From: Bifidobacterium sp. ESL0732 | Lineage (GTDB): Bacteria > Actinomycetota > Actinomycetes > Actinomycetales > Bifidobacteriaceae | NCBI RefSeq assembly: GCF_029395535.1 | Contig: NZ_CP113920.1 | Location: 496,001-560,000 of the forward strand | DNA: 64,000 bases | Direction of reading: 5' to 3' | The notes under the pieces: model-generated | The model's input: only the letters and a program-made list of their open reading frames with translations | What the model was told of the DNA's origin: nothing | Databases searched by the model: none | Position numbers and translations under genes: made by a program | Shown: one piece after another, positions 1 to 8,140 of the stretch | Layout: every line of letters starts with the position of its first letter | Numbering within the stretch: the stretch's first letter is position 1

Positions 1-619
1 ATTTGGTTTTTCGGGTTATTATTATTTATCAAATTTCGAGGAACACATGTCTAAGTTGAGAAGTTTTCGTAAATTTGTATGGATTTTTTAATCTCAGAAA
101 CATCCGCAGTCCTTTATCGGATTATCTATATGACGTGTAACTGATTCCTTTACTCGTCTCATTAGTAATGAGATTTCCTGAGGTTATGTAAGCAATGATA
201 GATCTGAGTCCAGCGAATTATTGGATATTTCCAAATCAATTAAAATCATTGGCTCTTATTATATGCTATGGATTTAACCACTACTCTAAACAAGATGTTA
301 TGAGGTATAGGAGAGCAAGGTCCTGTACCCGCTGATATTACCGTTTCTAGAGGCTATAGGGTCGACAAAGGAGTACACTCTAAAGAGTCTGCAACGTATG
401 GCAATGTTCTTGATATGTTACATAAATAGCATTCTCAGAGTAATATGGCGGCTGATTGATATGTTTGACTGGGCGATACGATTTCCGAGTTTCCTATGGT
501 GCCGAGGCCAAGTGCAAGGGGTGAAACAGGTGATTTTCTAAGTGTACTGGTTTTTATGGCATGATGATTTGTGATTTTTGTCTAATACGGTTTTGGAAGC
601 ATCAGTAAGGTACAGCAAT
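1..619. other. AT-rich non-coding stretch at window start, possible gene remnant
   Basis: No convincing gene is visible. Base composition is clearly AT-richer than the coding regions further on, as is usual for polysaccharide loci. A 41-codon open stretch at 304-426 on the + strand, closed by TAG at 427-429 and preceded in frame by TGA at 301-303, has codons that look more like coding DNA than its surroundings and may be a fragment of a decayed gene; it has no start codon of its own and no family could be named. The promoter of the rmlCD gene should lie near the right-hand end. Confidence 0.4.
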
Positions 620-2074
620 ATGGCATTCGAATTCGAAAAGGAACTGAGAGTCACCAAGACGAACATTCCGGGGCTGTTGGTGCTCGATCTGCCGGTGCAC
701 GGCGACAACCGCGGCTGGTTCAAGGAGAACTGGCAGCGTGCCAAGATGACGGCTCTGGGACTGCCGGACTTCGGGCCGGTGCAGAACAACATCAGCTATA
801 ACGATAAGAAGGGCGTCACGCGTGGAATCCACGCCGAGCCGTGGGACAAGTATATCTCGATCGCCGCCGGCGAGATCTTTGGAGCGTGGGTCGACCTGCG
901 TCCCGGCGAGAGCTTCGGGCAGGTCTATACGACCCGTCTCGACCCGTCCCGTGCGATCTATGTGCCGCGTGGCGTGGGCGACAGCTTCCAGGCGTTGCAG
1001 GACGGCACGGTCTATACGTATCTGGTGAACGCGCACTGGTCGCTGGAGCAGAAGAAGACCTACACCTTCGTCAACCTCGCTGACCCGGATTTGCATATCG
1101 ATTGGCCCATCCCGCTGGAGGAGAGCGAGCGCAGCGAGGCCGACCTGCATCACCCGATGCTCAAGGACGCCAAGCCCATGGCTCCGCGTCGCACGTTGGT
1201 GACTGGCGCGAACGGACAACTTGGCCGGTCGATTCAGGCGTATGTCAAAGGGCATGGCCTGCAAGGCTTCGAGTTCACTGACCGTGATACGTTCGATTTC
1301 TCTAATCCCTCTTCTTATAAGAACTATGATTGGAATCTTTACGGCACCATCATCAATGCCGGTGGTTACACTGCGGTCGACAAAGCAGAAACCGAAGAAG
1401 GCCGTAGAACGGCATGGGGTACGAATGTGCACGGAGTAGCACTGTTGGCTAAAACTGCGCAAATGTATAACCTTACTTTGATTCATGTTTCCAGTGATTA
1501 CGTTTTCGACGGTGAGGTTCAAGAGCATACGGAAGACGAGGGATTTGCCCCGCTCGGTGTCTACGGTCAGACCAAAGCAGCTGCCGACGCGATTGTCTCT
1601 GTTGTTCCACGCCACTACATCATCCGATCAAGTTGGATTGTCGGCGACGGACACAATTTCGTTAGGACTATGATGAAGTTGTCTAATCGTGTGGCTGACC
1701 CGAATGATGAACTAACTCAGGTTAAGGTGGTCAATGACCAATATGGCCGTTTGACATTCACTGATGACATAGTCAACGGCATTTTCCATCTGCTCACTTC
1801 GAGTGCAAAGTGCGGAACGTATAATCTTACTGGTTCAGGGTCAGTGATGAGTTGGGCAGAAATTGCAAGGCGAGTATTCGAAAAAACTAATGGGAATAGT
1901 GACAAGGTTGTACCGGTTACCACGCAAGAATATTATGCGGAAGAAACTGGCTTGATTTCCCCTAGACCCACGAACAGTTTTTTGGACTTGGTGAAGCTAG
2001 CAGATGCAGGTTATGAGACCGGTGATTGGGAACAAAACCTTGCTGAATACATTGAAGGTCAGCAAAATTTGTAA
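620..2074 (+). CDS. rmlCD: Fused dTDP-4-dehydrorhamnose 3,5-epimerase / dTDP-4-dehydrorhamnose reductase
   Basis: Catalyses the last two steps of dTDP-L-rhamnose synthesis in the cytoplasm, feeding cell-wall or capsular polysaccharide. Residues about 1-185 form the RmlC cupin (RGIH with the catalytic His near residue 69, and a VDLRPGE stretch). Residues about 193-484 form an RmlD short-chain reductase with the nucleotide loop GANGQLG near 194 and the YGQTK (Tyr-x3-Lys) motif near 314. The fusion is typical of bifidobacteria. ATG at 620 is preferred over an in-frame TTG at 578 because the family sequence begins at MAFEFEK. The RmlC half is GC-rich while the RmlD half, from about 1270, turns AT-rich, suggesting a recombination junction inside the gene. 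An rmlA/rmlB partner is expected upstream, outside the window. Confidence 0.92.
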   Translation: MAFEFEKELRVTKTNIPGLLVLDLPVHGDNRGWFKENWQRAKMTALGLPDFGPVQNNISYNDKKGVTRGIHAEPWDKYISIAAGEIFGAWVDLRPGESFGQVYTTRLDPSRAIYVPRGVGDSFQALQDGTVYTYLVNAHWSLEQKKTYTFVNLADPDLHIDWPIPLEESERSEADLHHPMLKDAKPMAPRRTLVTGANGQLGRSIQAYVKGHGLQGFEFTDRDTFDFSNPSSYKNYDWNLYGTIINAGGYTAVDKAETEEGRRTAWGTNVHGVALLAKTAQMYNLTLIHVSSDYVFDGEVQEHTEDEGFAPLGVYGQTKAAADAIVSVVPRHYIIRSSWIVGDGHNFVRTMMKLSNRVADPNDELTQVKVVNDQYGRLTFTDDIVNGIFHLLTSSAKCGTYNLTGSGSVMSWAEIARRVFEKTNGNSDKVVPVTTQEYYAEETGLISPRPTNSFLDLVKLADAGYETGDWEQNLAEYIEGQQNL

Positions 2075-2332
2075 AATCGTTGTGCCTTAATCAACATATT
2101 TGTGGAGATATATTACTTGGTACGTGTGATGCTTTGATTTCATTTTTGAATTGAGACATTGGTGGTTTATGTTAAAGTGATTGAAATATGTTGAGTAATT
2201 TATACTTGTATTTTTGTTGGTAATATGCTTAATCTGTAGTCAATTACTTATTTATTTTATAAGAACATCCGCATAGTAAGCTATCCTGATTTGGTTAGGT
2301 TCGACTTGCGAAGTGCTTCGGCGGAGGATGTT
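2075..2332. other. AT-rich intergenic region upstream of the chain-length gene
   Basis: About 258 bases, strongly AT-rich, with no open frame of note and no clear terminator hairpin. It presumably carries the promoter of the following gene; the ribosome-binding site GGAGG at 2323-2327 belongs to the start at 2333. Confidence 0.5.
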
Positions 2333-3712
2333 ATGGCGGATGAGAGCAATCCAAAAGAATTAACTTTAAGAGACGTTTTGAAGATGCTGCGTAAGCATTT
2401 GGTTTTTGGCGTATTGATCGGTCTTGTTGTTTTTTGTGTCGTGGCCGGGTATGGTTTGCTGAAGCCTGCGGAATATACAGCAACTTCTCAAGTGCTTGCT
2501 TCGTATTCGGTAAAGAACGCAAGTCCCGATGAACTATCATCGGGAACAACTTACTTGTCGTCTCAAATTAAAACTTTCCCGGGATTAATGAAGTCTCAAG
2601 CCGTTTTGAAACCGGTGATAGATGACCTCGGTCTGCACGCGAGTGTGTCTAGTTTGGCTAAGGACATCGAGGTAACGAATCCTCCTGATACGTTTTTGCT
2701 TAATATCAATGTTACGACGGATAATGCCGATACCTCATTAGATGTTGCTGATTCTATTACTAAAAGCTTTAAAAAGCAGGTAACTTCATCTGCTTATGGG
2801 TCATCTAAGTCAGCTTCAGCCTCTAATTTCGACTTTTCTGTAATACAGCAGGCAGAGCTCTCTGGCAGCAACAAAAAAACTTCCGTATTTAAGTATTTGT
2901 TTGTGGGGTTGATACTAGGTATTATCGCTGGCTTAATAGCGGCTTTGCTGAGGGAGATTTTGGCTGTTCATGTCAATGATTCAGATACTGCCGAGACCAT
3001 CTTGGGAGTCCGCAAAATGGCCTCGCTTCCTAGTTCGCCGTTATATGCCGAAAAGACTCCTGTCGTTATTTCCTCCCCTGAAAGCCTTGAAGCAAAAGCT
3101 TTCTTGCACGTTCAGAATACAATTGAGTGTTTTGATGCTGATTCCGAAGATGATTCTGGACGGTTGATTATCGTCGCCTCGTCTCAGCGTGAGGAGGGGC
3201 GAACGACTTTTGCCGTCAATTTAGCGGCGTCTGCGGTAAGCGAGGGAAAGAGTGCGCTCCTTATCGAGGCCGACGATCAGCCACAAATCGCAGAGCGGTT
3301 GGATCTGAACGCGAATTCGGGGCTTTCGGATGTATTGTCGCAGAATGCTTCATTGATAGATTGCATCAAACCTTATTGGAAACCCAATTTCCATGTATTG
3401 CCCGCGGGTAGCCGTCTGGGCGATCCGGACATTCTTGCCAGTTCCCGCATGATGCGAGAACTGCTTAAGGCCGCCTGCCAGCAGTATGACTTCGTTATCG
3501 TTGATGTTCCGCCGATGTCTGTTTCAAGTGCTGCGGTTGTCTTAGGCAAGCAGGCCGATGGAGTGCTCATGGTGGTCGGCAACAAGATTTGCACAAGAAG
3601 CGGGCTGACTTCTTCTGCTGGGCGGTTTAAAAGCGTTGAAGTGCCTATTCGCGGCTTCGTATGGAATTTTGACGACACAGAAAAGAAATCGGAGAAGCCT
3701 CGTTCTCATTGA
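2333..3712 (+). CDS. Wzz-type chain-length determinant fused to a BY-kinase-like domain
   Basis: Polysaccharide co-polymerase that would set polymer length with a Wzy/Wzx system. The N-terminal Wzz domain is bracketed by membrane segments at residues about 23-43 and 188-207, followed by a cytoplasmic CpsD/CapB-like ATPase domain. ATG 2333 follows GGAGG with good spacing; an upstream in-frame TTG at 2291 is less likely. The kinase domain looks degenerate: the loop near 282-293 reads SSQREEGRTTF, with Arg where the P-loop Lys is expected, the second Walker A' element reads LLIEADD, and the C-terminus lacks the usual Tyr cluster. The Walker B-like FVIVDVPP near 386 is kept. It may regulate assembly without autophosphorylation. 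Codon use is AT-richer than the housekeeping genes. Confidence 0.85.
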   Translation: MADESNPKELTLRDVLKMLRKHLVFGVLIGLVVFCVVAGYGLLKPAEYTATSQVLASYSVKNASPDELSSGTTYLSSQIKTFPGLMKSQAVLKPVIDDLGLHASVSSLAKDIEVTNPPDTFLLNINVTTDNADTSLDVADSITKSFKKQVTSSAYGSSKSASASNFDFSVIQQAELSGSNKKTSVFKYLFVGLILGIIAGLIAALLREILAVHVNDSDTAETILGVRKMASLPSSPLYAEKTPVVISSPESLEAKAFLHVQNTIECFDADSEDDSGRLIIVASSQREEGRTTFAVNLAASAVSEGKSALLIEADDQPQIAERLDLNANSGLSDVLSQNASLIDCIKPYWKPNFHVLPAGSRLGDPDILASSRMMRELLKAACQQYDFVIVDVPPMSVSSAAVVLGKQADGVLMVVGNKICTRSGLTSSAGRFKSVEVPIRGFVWNFDDTEKKSEKPRSH

Positions 3713-3772
3713 TTTGACGTGAGGTTGATTTTCTTGTGTTAGCGGCGGAAGCCATAGGAAAGGCTGGGCGGG

Positions 3773-4807
3773 ATGACAAAGTCGGGTAAGGATGACGAGG
3801 GAGATTCGAACTCCTCAGATGATCAGTCTTTGGTCTTTCCTTCGATGAAGGCTGCCAGGAATGGTGGTCAGAGGCCGGGACAACAGCCTACGCCAGCATT
3901 CACTTTTCCTGCTGTGCGTAAACGTCATAATTCTGTTGGAAAGCCAGGAGCGGAGACTGTTGCTTCTAACGCGAATAACCCTCAAGGGTTTGCGTTTCCC
4001 GTCTTGCATGCGTCGGATTCCAAAAAAACTTCAGATGGCTTGAATATCAAGTCATCTGACTTTCCAAGTCTTAATCAGGGCACGGCAAAGTCGTCTGAAG
4101 CGAAGCTGACTGCAACTGAGCCATCTGAATCGTACCCGTCTGAGACAAATTCTTCCTCTCATGCTGCAAATAATGTTCACCGAGCTGCTTCGGCTTCGAC
4201 AAAGCCCATCGTAGGCATCGATACTCGACCTGCCAAGCCTGAAACGCAGGGCAATGATTTTGACCAAGCTCCTGCACTTCCTCTTCAACCTTCAAATGAG
4301 AATCCTTCGGATTCACCTGAACGGTCAGCTTCTGCCGTCAAATTCTCTCCTTTGATTCCAACCGACTCTGATGGCAAGCATAACGTCGATCCAAATGAAC
4401 CCAATGATTCTGCGGTAGAATCTTACACGGCTTCGAAAATCGACAAAAAACCGAAGACTGACGGCAATAATGCTGGAACACGACGTGTAGCTTCCGCATC
4501 CGAAGCGAATATGCCTTTGCCTGCTTTTGAGCCCGTGTTGCCGCCCCGTTCAGCCTCTCCTCGCCACATTGCGAAGGCCAATCAGAGAAGCGGAAATCGT
4601 GACTCTAGCAACGCGGTTGATTCCGTGGACGAGCTTTCGGCATTTGAAGATATTCCCATCGATGAGAGCGTGGGCGAAAGTCTGCGATATGGGGGCGCAC
4701 ATAAGCCGGATCAAGCGGATAGCGGCAAACCGCGTTGGTGGAAGTTGTTGCTTGTCGGTGTGGTCGTCTTCGTTGTGGAGTTTGTTGTCCTTAATCTGCT
4801 TTTCTGA
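3773..4807 (+). CDS. Disordered, tail-anchored membrane protein of unknown function
   Basis: No family recognised. The 344-residue protein is rich in Ser, Asn, Pro and Ala through about residue 315 and should be mostly disordered and cytosolic. It ends in one hydrophobic segment (WWKLLLVGVVVFVVEF onwards) that finishes the protein, so it is probably tail-anchored. Four short motifs with a Phe-Pro core (VFPSM, TFPAV, AFPVL, DFPSL) recur in the first 100 residues at intervals of roughly 20-30, which suggests a repeated docking motif. It lies 60 bases after the chain-length gene and before a membrane deacetylase, so a role in surface polymer assembly is inferred from position only. ATG 3773 follows a GGGCGGG stretch. 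Confidence 0.75.
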   Translation: MTKSGKDDEGDSNSSDDQSLVFPSMKAARNGGQRPGQQPTPAFTFPAVRKRHNSVGKPGAETVASNANNPQGFAFPVLHASDSKKTSDGLNIKSSDFPSLNQGTAKSSEAKLTATEPSESYPSETNSSSHAANNVHRAASASTKPIVGIDTRPAKPETQGNDFDQAPALPLQPSNENPSDSPERSASAVKFSPLIPTDSDGKHNVDPNEPNDSAVESYTASKIDKKPKTDGNNAGTRRVASASEANMPLPAFEPVLPPRSASPRHIAKANQRSGNRDSSNAVDSVDELSAFEDIPIDESVGESLRYGGAHKPDQADSGKPRWWKLLLVGVVVFVVEFVVLNLLF

Positions 4808-4973
4808 GCCCCTTCTCCCGGTTGTGTCGACGGGCTCTAGGCGGGTGGCGGATAGGATATTTATAATTATTTAGTAGATTTTGCTCTTTTCTGCTTGTTT
4901 ATGTAGTGTACTGCTTAAGTGGTGTTTGTCGTTGAATAATTGAGAAGATCGTACCGGCAGATAAGAGTGAACG

Positions 4974-6551
4974 ATGAGAGGGAAGAGCAAGCGTAAGAAG
5001 CCCGTGTCGTGTGAAGCTGGCATCCAGCACGGTGCCGAAGCTGTTTCCGCTGAACCCTCTGCAGAACCCGCTATGGAGCCTTCGCAAAATACCTTACCTG
5101 TCGTTGTTGCCAAAGTTTCCCCTGAGTCTTCTGATAATCTAGAAGAAAAGATTCCGGAAGTCCCCTCAGCTGAATCCTGTTCTGCTGAATCTTCCACGCA
5201 ACTTTCCGAAGAACCATCTACAGACGAGCCGTCTACTGAAGAATTGCCTAACGACAAGCCATCCAGCGAGGAACCGTCTACTGAAGGATCATCCAGCGAC
5301 GAGCCACCAATCGAAGAACAAGCCATCGACGATATCAAGTCGCACAAGATGCCCAAGTGGGCGTGTGTCTCGTTAATTGTCGTCCTCGTGTTGGCCGTCG
5401 TACTCGCGCTGACCGGCGCGGGCGTATGGGGCTACAATCATTTCCGTCGCATCACGATAACCGTCAACGGTGCTGAGCAGCAGGTGAGAGTAGACACGAC
5501 TCTCGGCAAGCTGGCGGCGGATAACGATAATTTCGGCGCGAAACCGGGCATGCTACTTTCCATTTCGGGCAAGATTCTTAAAGGTGCCGGGGGAGGCCCG
5601 GTAACGTATACCCTTGATGGCAGGAAAATCAAGACTGACGGTTCCGTAAAAGACGCGGCAAAAGATGATAATTCCCAAACGCAATCGGTCAATGTGCCCT
5701 CCGCCCTTGACGAGGTCAGGATTCCCGAGAACGCGAAGATAACCGTGAAAGACGGCAAGGACGTCACCGAAAAGCACGATATCCAGCGCACGATGATTCC
5801 GTTCGGTGTCAGTGTCAACGGCCACGGCGTCATCCAAAAGCTCACGCAAAAAGGTGAGCAAGGCAGCAAGGAAGTGTGGGTCGGAAAGATTTCCGGCGAG
5901 AAGGTGGACAAAGGCGTGGTCAAGGAGCCGAAAAACGTCGTCGTCGATTCGTTCTCGCCCAAGCCCGCAAGCCGCAAGGTCGTCGCGCTGACGTTCGACG
6001 ACGGCCCCAGTCAATACAGCGGACCGATTCTCGACATCCTGAAAGAGAAAGGCGCCAAGGCGACGTTCTTCGACGTTGGCAACGGCGCGGGGGCGTGGCC
6101 GCAATTCGAGCAGCGCATGGTGGCCGAGGGCCATCAGGTGGCCAGTCACAGCTTCTCGCATCCCGATATGTACAAGCTCAATCCGGACCAGCTTCGCCAA
6201 AATATCACGCAAGGGTTCGCCAGTATCAAGTCGGCTTCCGGGGTTGAGACCAAGATGTTGAGGGCTCCATACGGTGACTTCGGGCCTGACCAGTGGCTTC
6301 AAACCAGCGATCTGATTGATTATAACGTGATATGGACCATCGATACGAAGGATTGGAAGAAGCCCGGTGCGCCGGCGATAAGTAGCGCCGCCCTTACGAT
6401 GGCATACAACGGCGCGGTGATCCTCATGCACGATGGCGGCGGCGACCGGACGCAGGATATCGCGGCGCTCCCCGGCATCATCGACGGGCTCAAAGGCCAA
6501 GGTTATGAGCTCGTGACGATTGACGAGCTCATGGCGATGGATGGCAAGTAA
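4974..6551 (+). CDS. Membrane-anchored polysaccharide deacetylase (CE4 / NodB domain)
   Basis: Probable metal-dependent deacetylase acting outside the membrane on peptidoglycan or a surface glycan. Order: basic, then acidic Ser/Pro/Glu-rich cytoplasmic tail (about 1-125, with repeated EEPST-like units), one membrane segment (about 129-153), a linker domain of about 180 residues, and the NodB domain (about 335-520). CE4 motifs are complete: TFDDGPS (catalytic and metal Asp) near 339, HSFSHPD (two metal His) near 392, RAPYGDFG near 430, and LMHDGGG (catalytic His) near 483. The start at 4974 has only a weak ribosome-binding site. Its place after the chain-length gene fits a role in envelope modification. 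Confidence 0.88.
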   Translation: MRGKSKRKKPVSCEAGIQHGAEAVSAEPSAEPAMEPSQNTLPVVVAKVSPESSDNLEEKIPEVPSAESCSAESSTQLSEEPSTDEPSTEELPNDKPSSEEPSTEGSSSDEPPIEEQAIDDIKSHKMPKWACVSLIVVLVLAVVLALTGAGVWGYNHFRRITITVNGAEQQVRVDTTLGKLAADNDNFGAKPGMLLSISGKILKGAGGGPVTYTLDGRKIKTDGSVKDAAKDDNSQTQSVNVPSALDEVRIPENAKITVKDGKDVTEKHDIQRTMIPFGVSVNGHGVIQKLTQKGEQGSKEVWVGKISGEKVDKGVVKEPKNVVVDSFSPKPASRKVVALTFDDGPSQYSGPILDILKEKGAKATFFDVGNGAGAWPQFEQRMVAEGHQVASHSFSHPDMYKLNPDQLRQNITQGFASIKSASGVETKMLRAPYGDFGPDQWLQTSDLIDYNVIWTIDTKDWKKPGAPAISSAALTMAYNGAVILMHDGGGDRTQDIAALPGIIDGLKGQGYELVTIDELMAMDGK

Positions 6552-6660
6552 TCGGGGTGTGGCCTTGGGATTAGGCACGGTTGCCTGACTCGACATGGTT
6601 CTTTTGGCTTGATTTTTAGATGTGATGTCAGAGCAATCTGCGTCTTGTTTGCGCGAGTAT

Positions 6661-6684
6661 TCTCCGCCGTTTCGGCAACGGAGA
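6661..6684 (+). terminator. Small hairpin after the deacetylase gene
   Basis: TCTCCG and CGGAGA pair around a loop that can itself pair CCG/CGG. There is no T-run, so termination here is uncertain. Confidence 0.25.
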
Positions 6685-6753
6685 GGTGTTAACCTTGTTG
6701 ATTGTGGGGCGGCGTTTTCAGCCCGCCTAGGCAGCACGCAAAAAGTACGGATG

Positions 6754-6777
6754 TTGCATATTGTTACAAAACGTGTG
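6754..6777 (+). promoter_or_regulatory. Candidate galE promoter
   Basis: TTGCAT followed after 18 bases by TACTAT lies about 55 bases upstream of galE. It sits in an AT-rich stretch and agrees moderately with a sigma-70-type promoter. The coordinates are approximate to a base or two. Confidence 0.35.
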
Positions 6778-6836
6778 TACTATATGTGTGCTAATGTTAT
6801 GTTTTGTTAGATTGTGGCAAAATGAAGGAGCACAAA

Positions 6837-7856
6837 ATGACAACTGTGTTGGTTACCGGAGGGGCCGGATATATCGGCACGCACACCGATGTGGAGCTGC
6901 TGAACAAGGGGTACGACGTCATCAGCGTCGACAATTACGTCAATTCGGTGCCGGAAGCGCTCGACCGCGTCAAGACGATTACCGGCAAGGAAGTCAAGCG
7001 TTACGACGGTGACGTGCGTGACGAGGAACTGATGAACCGCATCTTCGAAGAGAACGACGTCGACTGGGTTATTCACTTCGCTGGTCTCAAGGCCGTGGGC
7101 GAATCCGTCGCCAAACCGATCGAGTATTACGATAACAACCTCACCGGTACTATGGTGCTTTTGAAGACCATGCGCGACCACAACGTCAAGAAGATTATCT
7201 TCTCCTCGTCCGCCACCGTCTACGGCAAGGCCGAGCACCTGCCGCTTACCGAGGACAGCCCCGTCGGCGGCACCACGAACCCGTATGGCACCTCGAAGCT
7301 TTTCCAGGAGCAGATCCTGCGCGACGTCTACGTTGCCGACGATACCTGGACCATCGTGCTGCTGCGTTACTTCAACCCAGTCGGAGCCCACGAGTCCGGC
7401 CTGCTCGGCGAGGACCCGAAGGGCATTCCCGCCAACCTCACCCCGTATATCGCCAAGGTGGCGTTGGGCGAGCTCAAGGAAGTCCAGGTCTACGGCGACG
7501 ATTACCCGACCCCGGATGGCACTGGCGTGCGCGATTATATCCATGTGGTCGATTTGGCGAAGGGTCACGTCGCGGTGATCGACAAGATCGGCAAGCCCGG
7601 CGTCTACACCTACAATCTCGGCACCGGCCACGGCTACTCCGTCCTCGAGGTCATCAAGGCCTACGAGAAGGCCGCCGGCCACAAGATCCCGTACACCATC
7701 AAGCCTCGTCGCCCCGGCGACATCGCGGCTTGCTACGCGGATTCCTCCAAGGCCGAGCGTGAGCTGGGCTGGAAGGCCGAGCTGGGCATCGACGAGATGG
7801 CCGCTTCTTCCCTCAACTGGCAGACCAAGAACCCCAAGGGCTTCCGCAAGGACTGA
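6837..7856 (+). CDS. galE: UDP-glucose 4-epimerase
   Basis: Interconverts UDP-glucose and UDP-galactose (cytosolic, NAD-bound), the closing step of the Leloir pathway and a source of precursors for surface glycans. The 339-residue protein has the N-terminal NAD loop GGAGYIG at 8-14, the SSSATVYG stretch near 122 and the catalytic NPYGTSK (Tyr-x3-Lys) near 147, with full family length. ATG 6837 is chosen because AAGGAG at 6823-6828 gives ideal spacing; the in-frame start at 6804 has no such site. It stands alone between a deacetylase and a strong terminator, 20 kb from galT-galK, so it may be regulated separately from galactose breakdown. Confidence 0.96.
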   Translation: MTTVLVTGGAGYIGTHTDVELLNKGYDVISVDNYVNSVPEALDRVKTITGKEVKRYDGDVRDEELMNRIFEENDVDWVIHFAGLKAVGESVAKPIEYYDNNLTGTMVLLKTMRDHNVKKIIFSSSATVYGKAEHLPLTEDSPVGGTTNPYGTSKLFQEQILRDVYVADDTWTIVLLRYFNPVGAHESGLLGEDPKGIPANLTPYIAKVALGELKEVQVYGDDYPTPDGTGVRDYIHVVDLAKGHVAVIDKIGKPGVYTYNLGTGHGYSVLEVIKAYEKAAGHKIPYTIKPRRPGDIAACYADSSKAERELGWKAELGIDEMAASSLNWQTKNPKGFRKD

Positions 7857-7883
7857 CGAGATTCTTTAGGTTGATTGAATAAA

Positions 7884-7920
7884 GGCTGTTGCCATGCTTC
7901 GTGCATGGCAACAGCCTTTT
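7884..7920 (+). terminator. Rho-independent terminator of galE
   Basis: A 14-bp perfect stem (GGCTGTTGCCATGC with GCATGGCAACAGCC) and a short loop are followed by TTTT. Confidence 0.85.
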
Positions 7921-7999
7921 GTTATGAGCGAATCAATGTGGATTGCCGCAGTTACTCGCTGCTGTCTCATTGAAATAGAGGTCATTGAATCGGCTCAAA

Positions 8000-8045
8000 T
8001 TGTTTATGAACGTAAACAAACCTAATTGTTTATGTTCATAAACAA
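8000..8045. promoter_or_regulatory. Pair of 20-bp TTGTTTA-TAAACAA palindromes
   Basis: TTGTTTATGAACGTAAACAA at 8000-8019 and TTGTTTATGTTCATAAACAA at 8026-8045 are each near-perfect palindromes and are inverted copies of each other (19 of 20 matches), separated by 6 bases, centres 26 bp apart. This is the look of a tandem operator, yet the site lies between the 3' ends of two convergent genes. It could also fold as a long AT-rich hairpin in RNA. No regulator could be assigned. Confidence 0.6.
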
Positions 8046-8078
8046 AATATAAATAAAGTAGAGATTCGCTTCAGATAC

Positions 8079-8117
8079 AGATTGAGGCTCCCGGCGTATA
8101 CCGGAAGCCCCAATCTC
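8079..8117 (-). terminator. Imperfect hairpin, probable terminator of the transglycosylase gene
   Basis: GATTGAGGCTCCCGG pairs with CCGGAAGCCCCAATC with two mismatches, about 25 bases beyond the stop of the minus-strand gene. There is no clear T-run. Confidence 0.45.
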
Positions 8118-8140
8118 AAAAGTTACGCTACGTTAGAAAC

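Noticed and set aside
4871..5356. Ser/Asp-rich 161-codon frame on the minus strand
   Set aside because: It is the antisense of the acidic Glu/Pro/Ser repeats of the deacetylase N-terminus, with no start site or context of its own.
8000..8045. Rho-independent terminator
   Set aside because: The stem is AT-rich, no T-run follows on either strand, and both neighbouring genes already have GC-rich hairpins closer to their stops.
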